Source of the DNA: an uncultured Eubacteriales bacterium
GTDB taxonomy: Bacteria; Bacillota; Clostridia; Lachnospirales; Lachnospiraceae
Length of the DNA stretch: 64,000 bases
Assembly (NCBI GenBank): GCA_949284175.1
Contig: CASDVE010000014.1
Location: 1-64,000 of the forward strand
Reading direction: 5' to 3'
Below, piece by piece: positions 63,905 through 64,000 of the stretch. The translations under genes were made by a program, and so were the position numbers. Position 1 is the stretch's first letter, and each line of letters opens with the position of its first letter. Below the pieces are notes generated by a model that saw only the letters and a program-made list of their open reading frames with translations, was not told where the DNA came from and did not search any database.

Positions 63905-64000
63905 GCATTTAACACCATACTATCTAGTCTTGCAATCTCATTTTCAATCCTTGTCAGCTCTCCAATATGGTTGTACACTTCCATTGTTACATCTATATGA
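63901..64000 (-). CDS. C-terminal end of a tyrosine recombinase/integrase (partial)
   Basis: The last 32 codons of a gene continuing beyond the right edge. The minus-strand frame reads HIDVTMEVYNHIGEL and on to DSMVLNA-stop. The VTMEVYNHI block is the usual C-terminal end of Tn916/phage-type integrases, the stretch around the catalytic Tyr (here the Tyr of EVYNH follows or replaces it). It reads toward clpB and implies an integrated element, phage or conjugative, whose left end is between about 63780 and 63900. Confidence 0.75.
   Translation of the reverse strand, partial: HIDVTMEVYNHIGELTRIENEIARLDSMVLNA

Overview
The window is AT-rich chromosomal DNA from a spore-forming, anaerobic low-GC Firmicute. 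It looks like a member of the Lachnospiraceae or a close Clostridial relative. This rests on an alpha/beta-type small acid-soluble spore protein, a family II pyrophosphatase with CBS and DRTGG domains, short corrinoid methionine synthase with a free-standing reactivation protein, many ferredoxin-type and radical-SAM proteins, DUF1385, DUF4364 and DUF4358 proteins, a glmS ribozyme and a CIRCE operator. Most genes lie on the minus strand. Species cannot be named from what is visible.

Layout. 1-200: a very strong leftward promoter, probably of an rRNA operon outside the window. 0.8-2.7 kb: V4R sensor plus PAS/GGDEF diguanylate cyclase. 2.9-4.5 kb: pyrophosphatase. 4.7-8.3 kb: four-gene operon with an ECF sigma factor, a membrane-anchored probable anti-sigma factor, an MBOAT O-acyltransferase and a DHHW/AlgX-like protein, resembling in logic the sigV-rsiV-oatA lysozyme-response operon. 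8.4-14.9 kb: DUF4358 lipoprotein, then a five-gene minus-strand run (ferredoxin aldo/keto reductase, ATP-grasp ligase, esterase, PflX-like radical SAM, DUF362 ferredoxin protein). 15-19 kb: ilvC, ilvN, LytR-CpsA-Psr protein and a family 2 glycosyltransferase. 19-24 kb: methionine operon (MetH reactivation protein, homocysteine methyltransferase/MTHFR fusion, metH). 24-26 kb: HD-GYP phosphodiesterase and an XRE regulator. 26-31 kb: NhaC/MleN-type antiporter opposite fumarase and malic enzyme. 31-37 kb: NYN-like protein, orphan Dam-type methylase, prfA-prmC-DUF1385, rpmE and rho. 38-43 kb: YhcC-like radical SAM, DUF4364, an unfamiliar 810-residue membrane protein and a lipoprotein. 43-49 kb: the conserved tig-clpP-clpX-lon-ysxC proteostasis block. 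50-54 kb: FMN-binding domain protein, spore protein and LTA-synthase-like protein. 54-61 kb: glmS with its ribozyme, YdcF-like, DUF1189, DJ-1, CYTH and branching enzyme. 61-64 kb: clpB with CIRCE, then the C-terminus of a tyrosine recombinase that marks the edge of a mobile element continuing to the right.

Common threads are c-di-GMP signalling (one cyclase, one HD-GYP), envelope modification (MBOAT/DHHW, LCP, glycosyltransferase, LtaS-like), one-carbon and methionine metabolism, malate/fumarate use and heat-shock proteostasis. The most interesting unexplained features are a dispersed, foldable intergenic repeat of which one copy sits in the 5' leader of the methionine operon, the redox/ATP-grasp operon, the 810-residue membrane protein, the acetylation operon under its own ECF pair, and a near-perfect Shine-Dalgarno sequence separated from its start codon by a hairpin.
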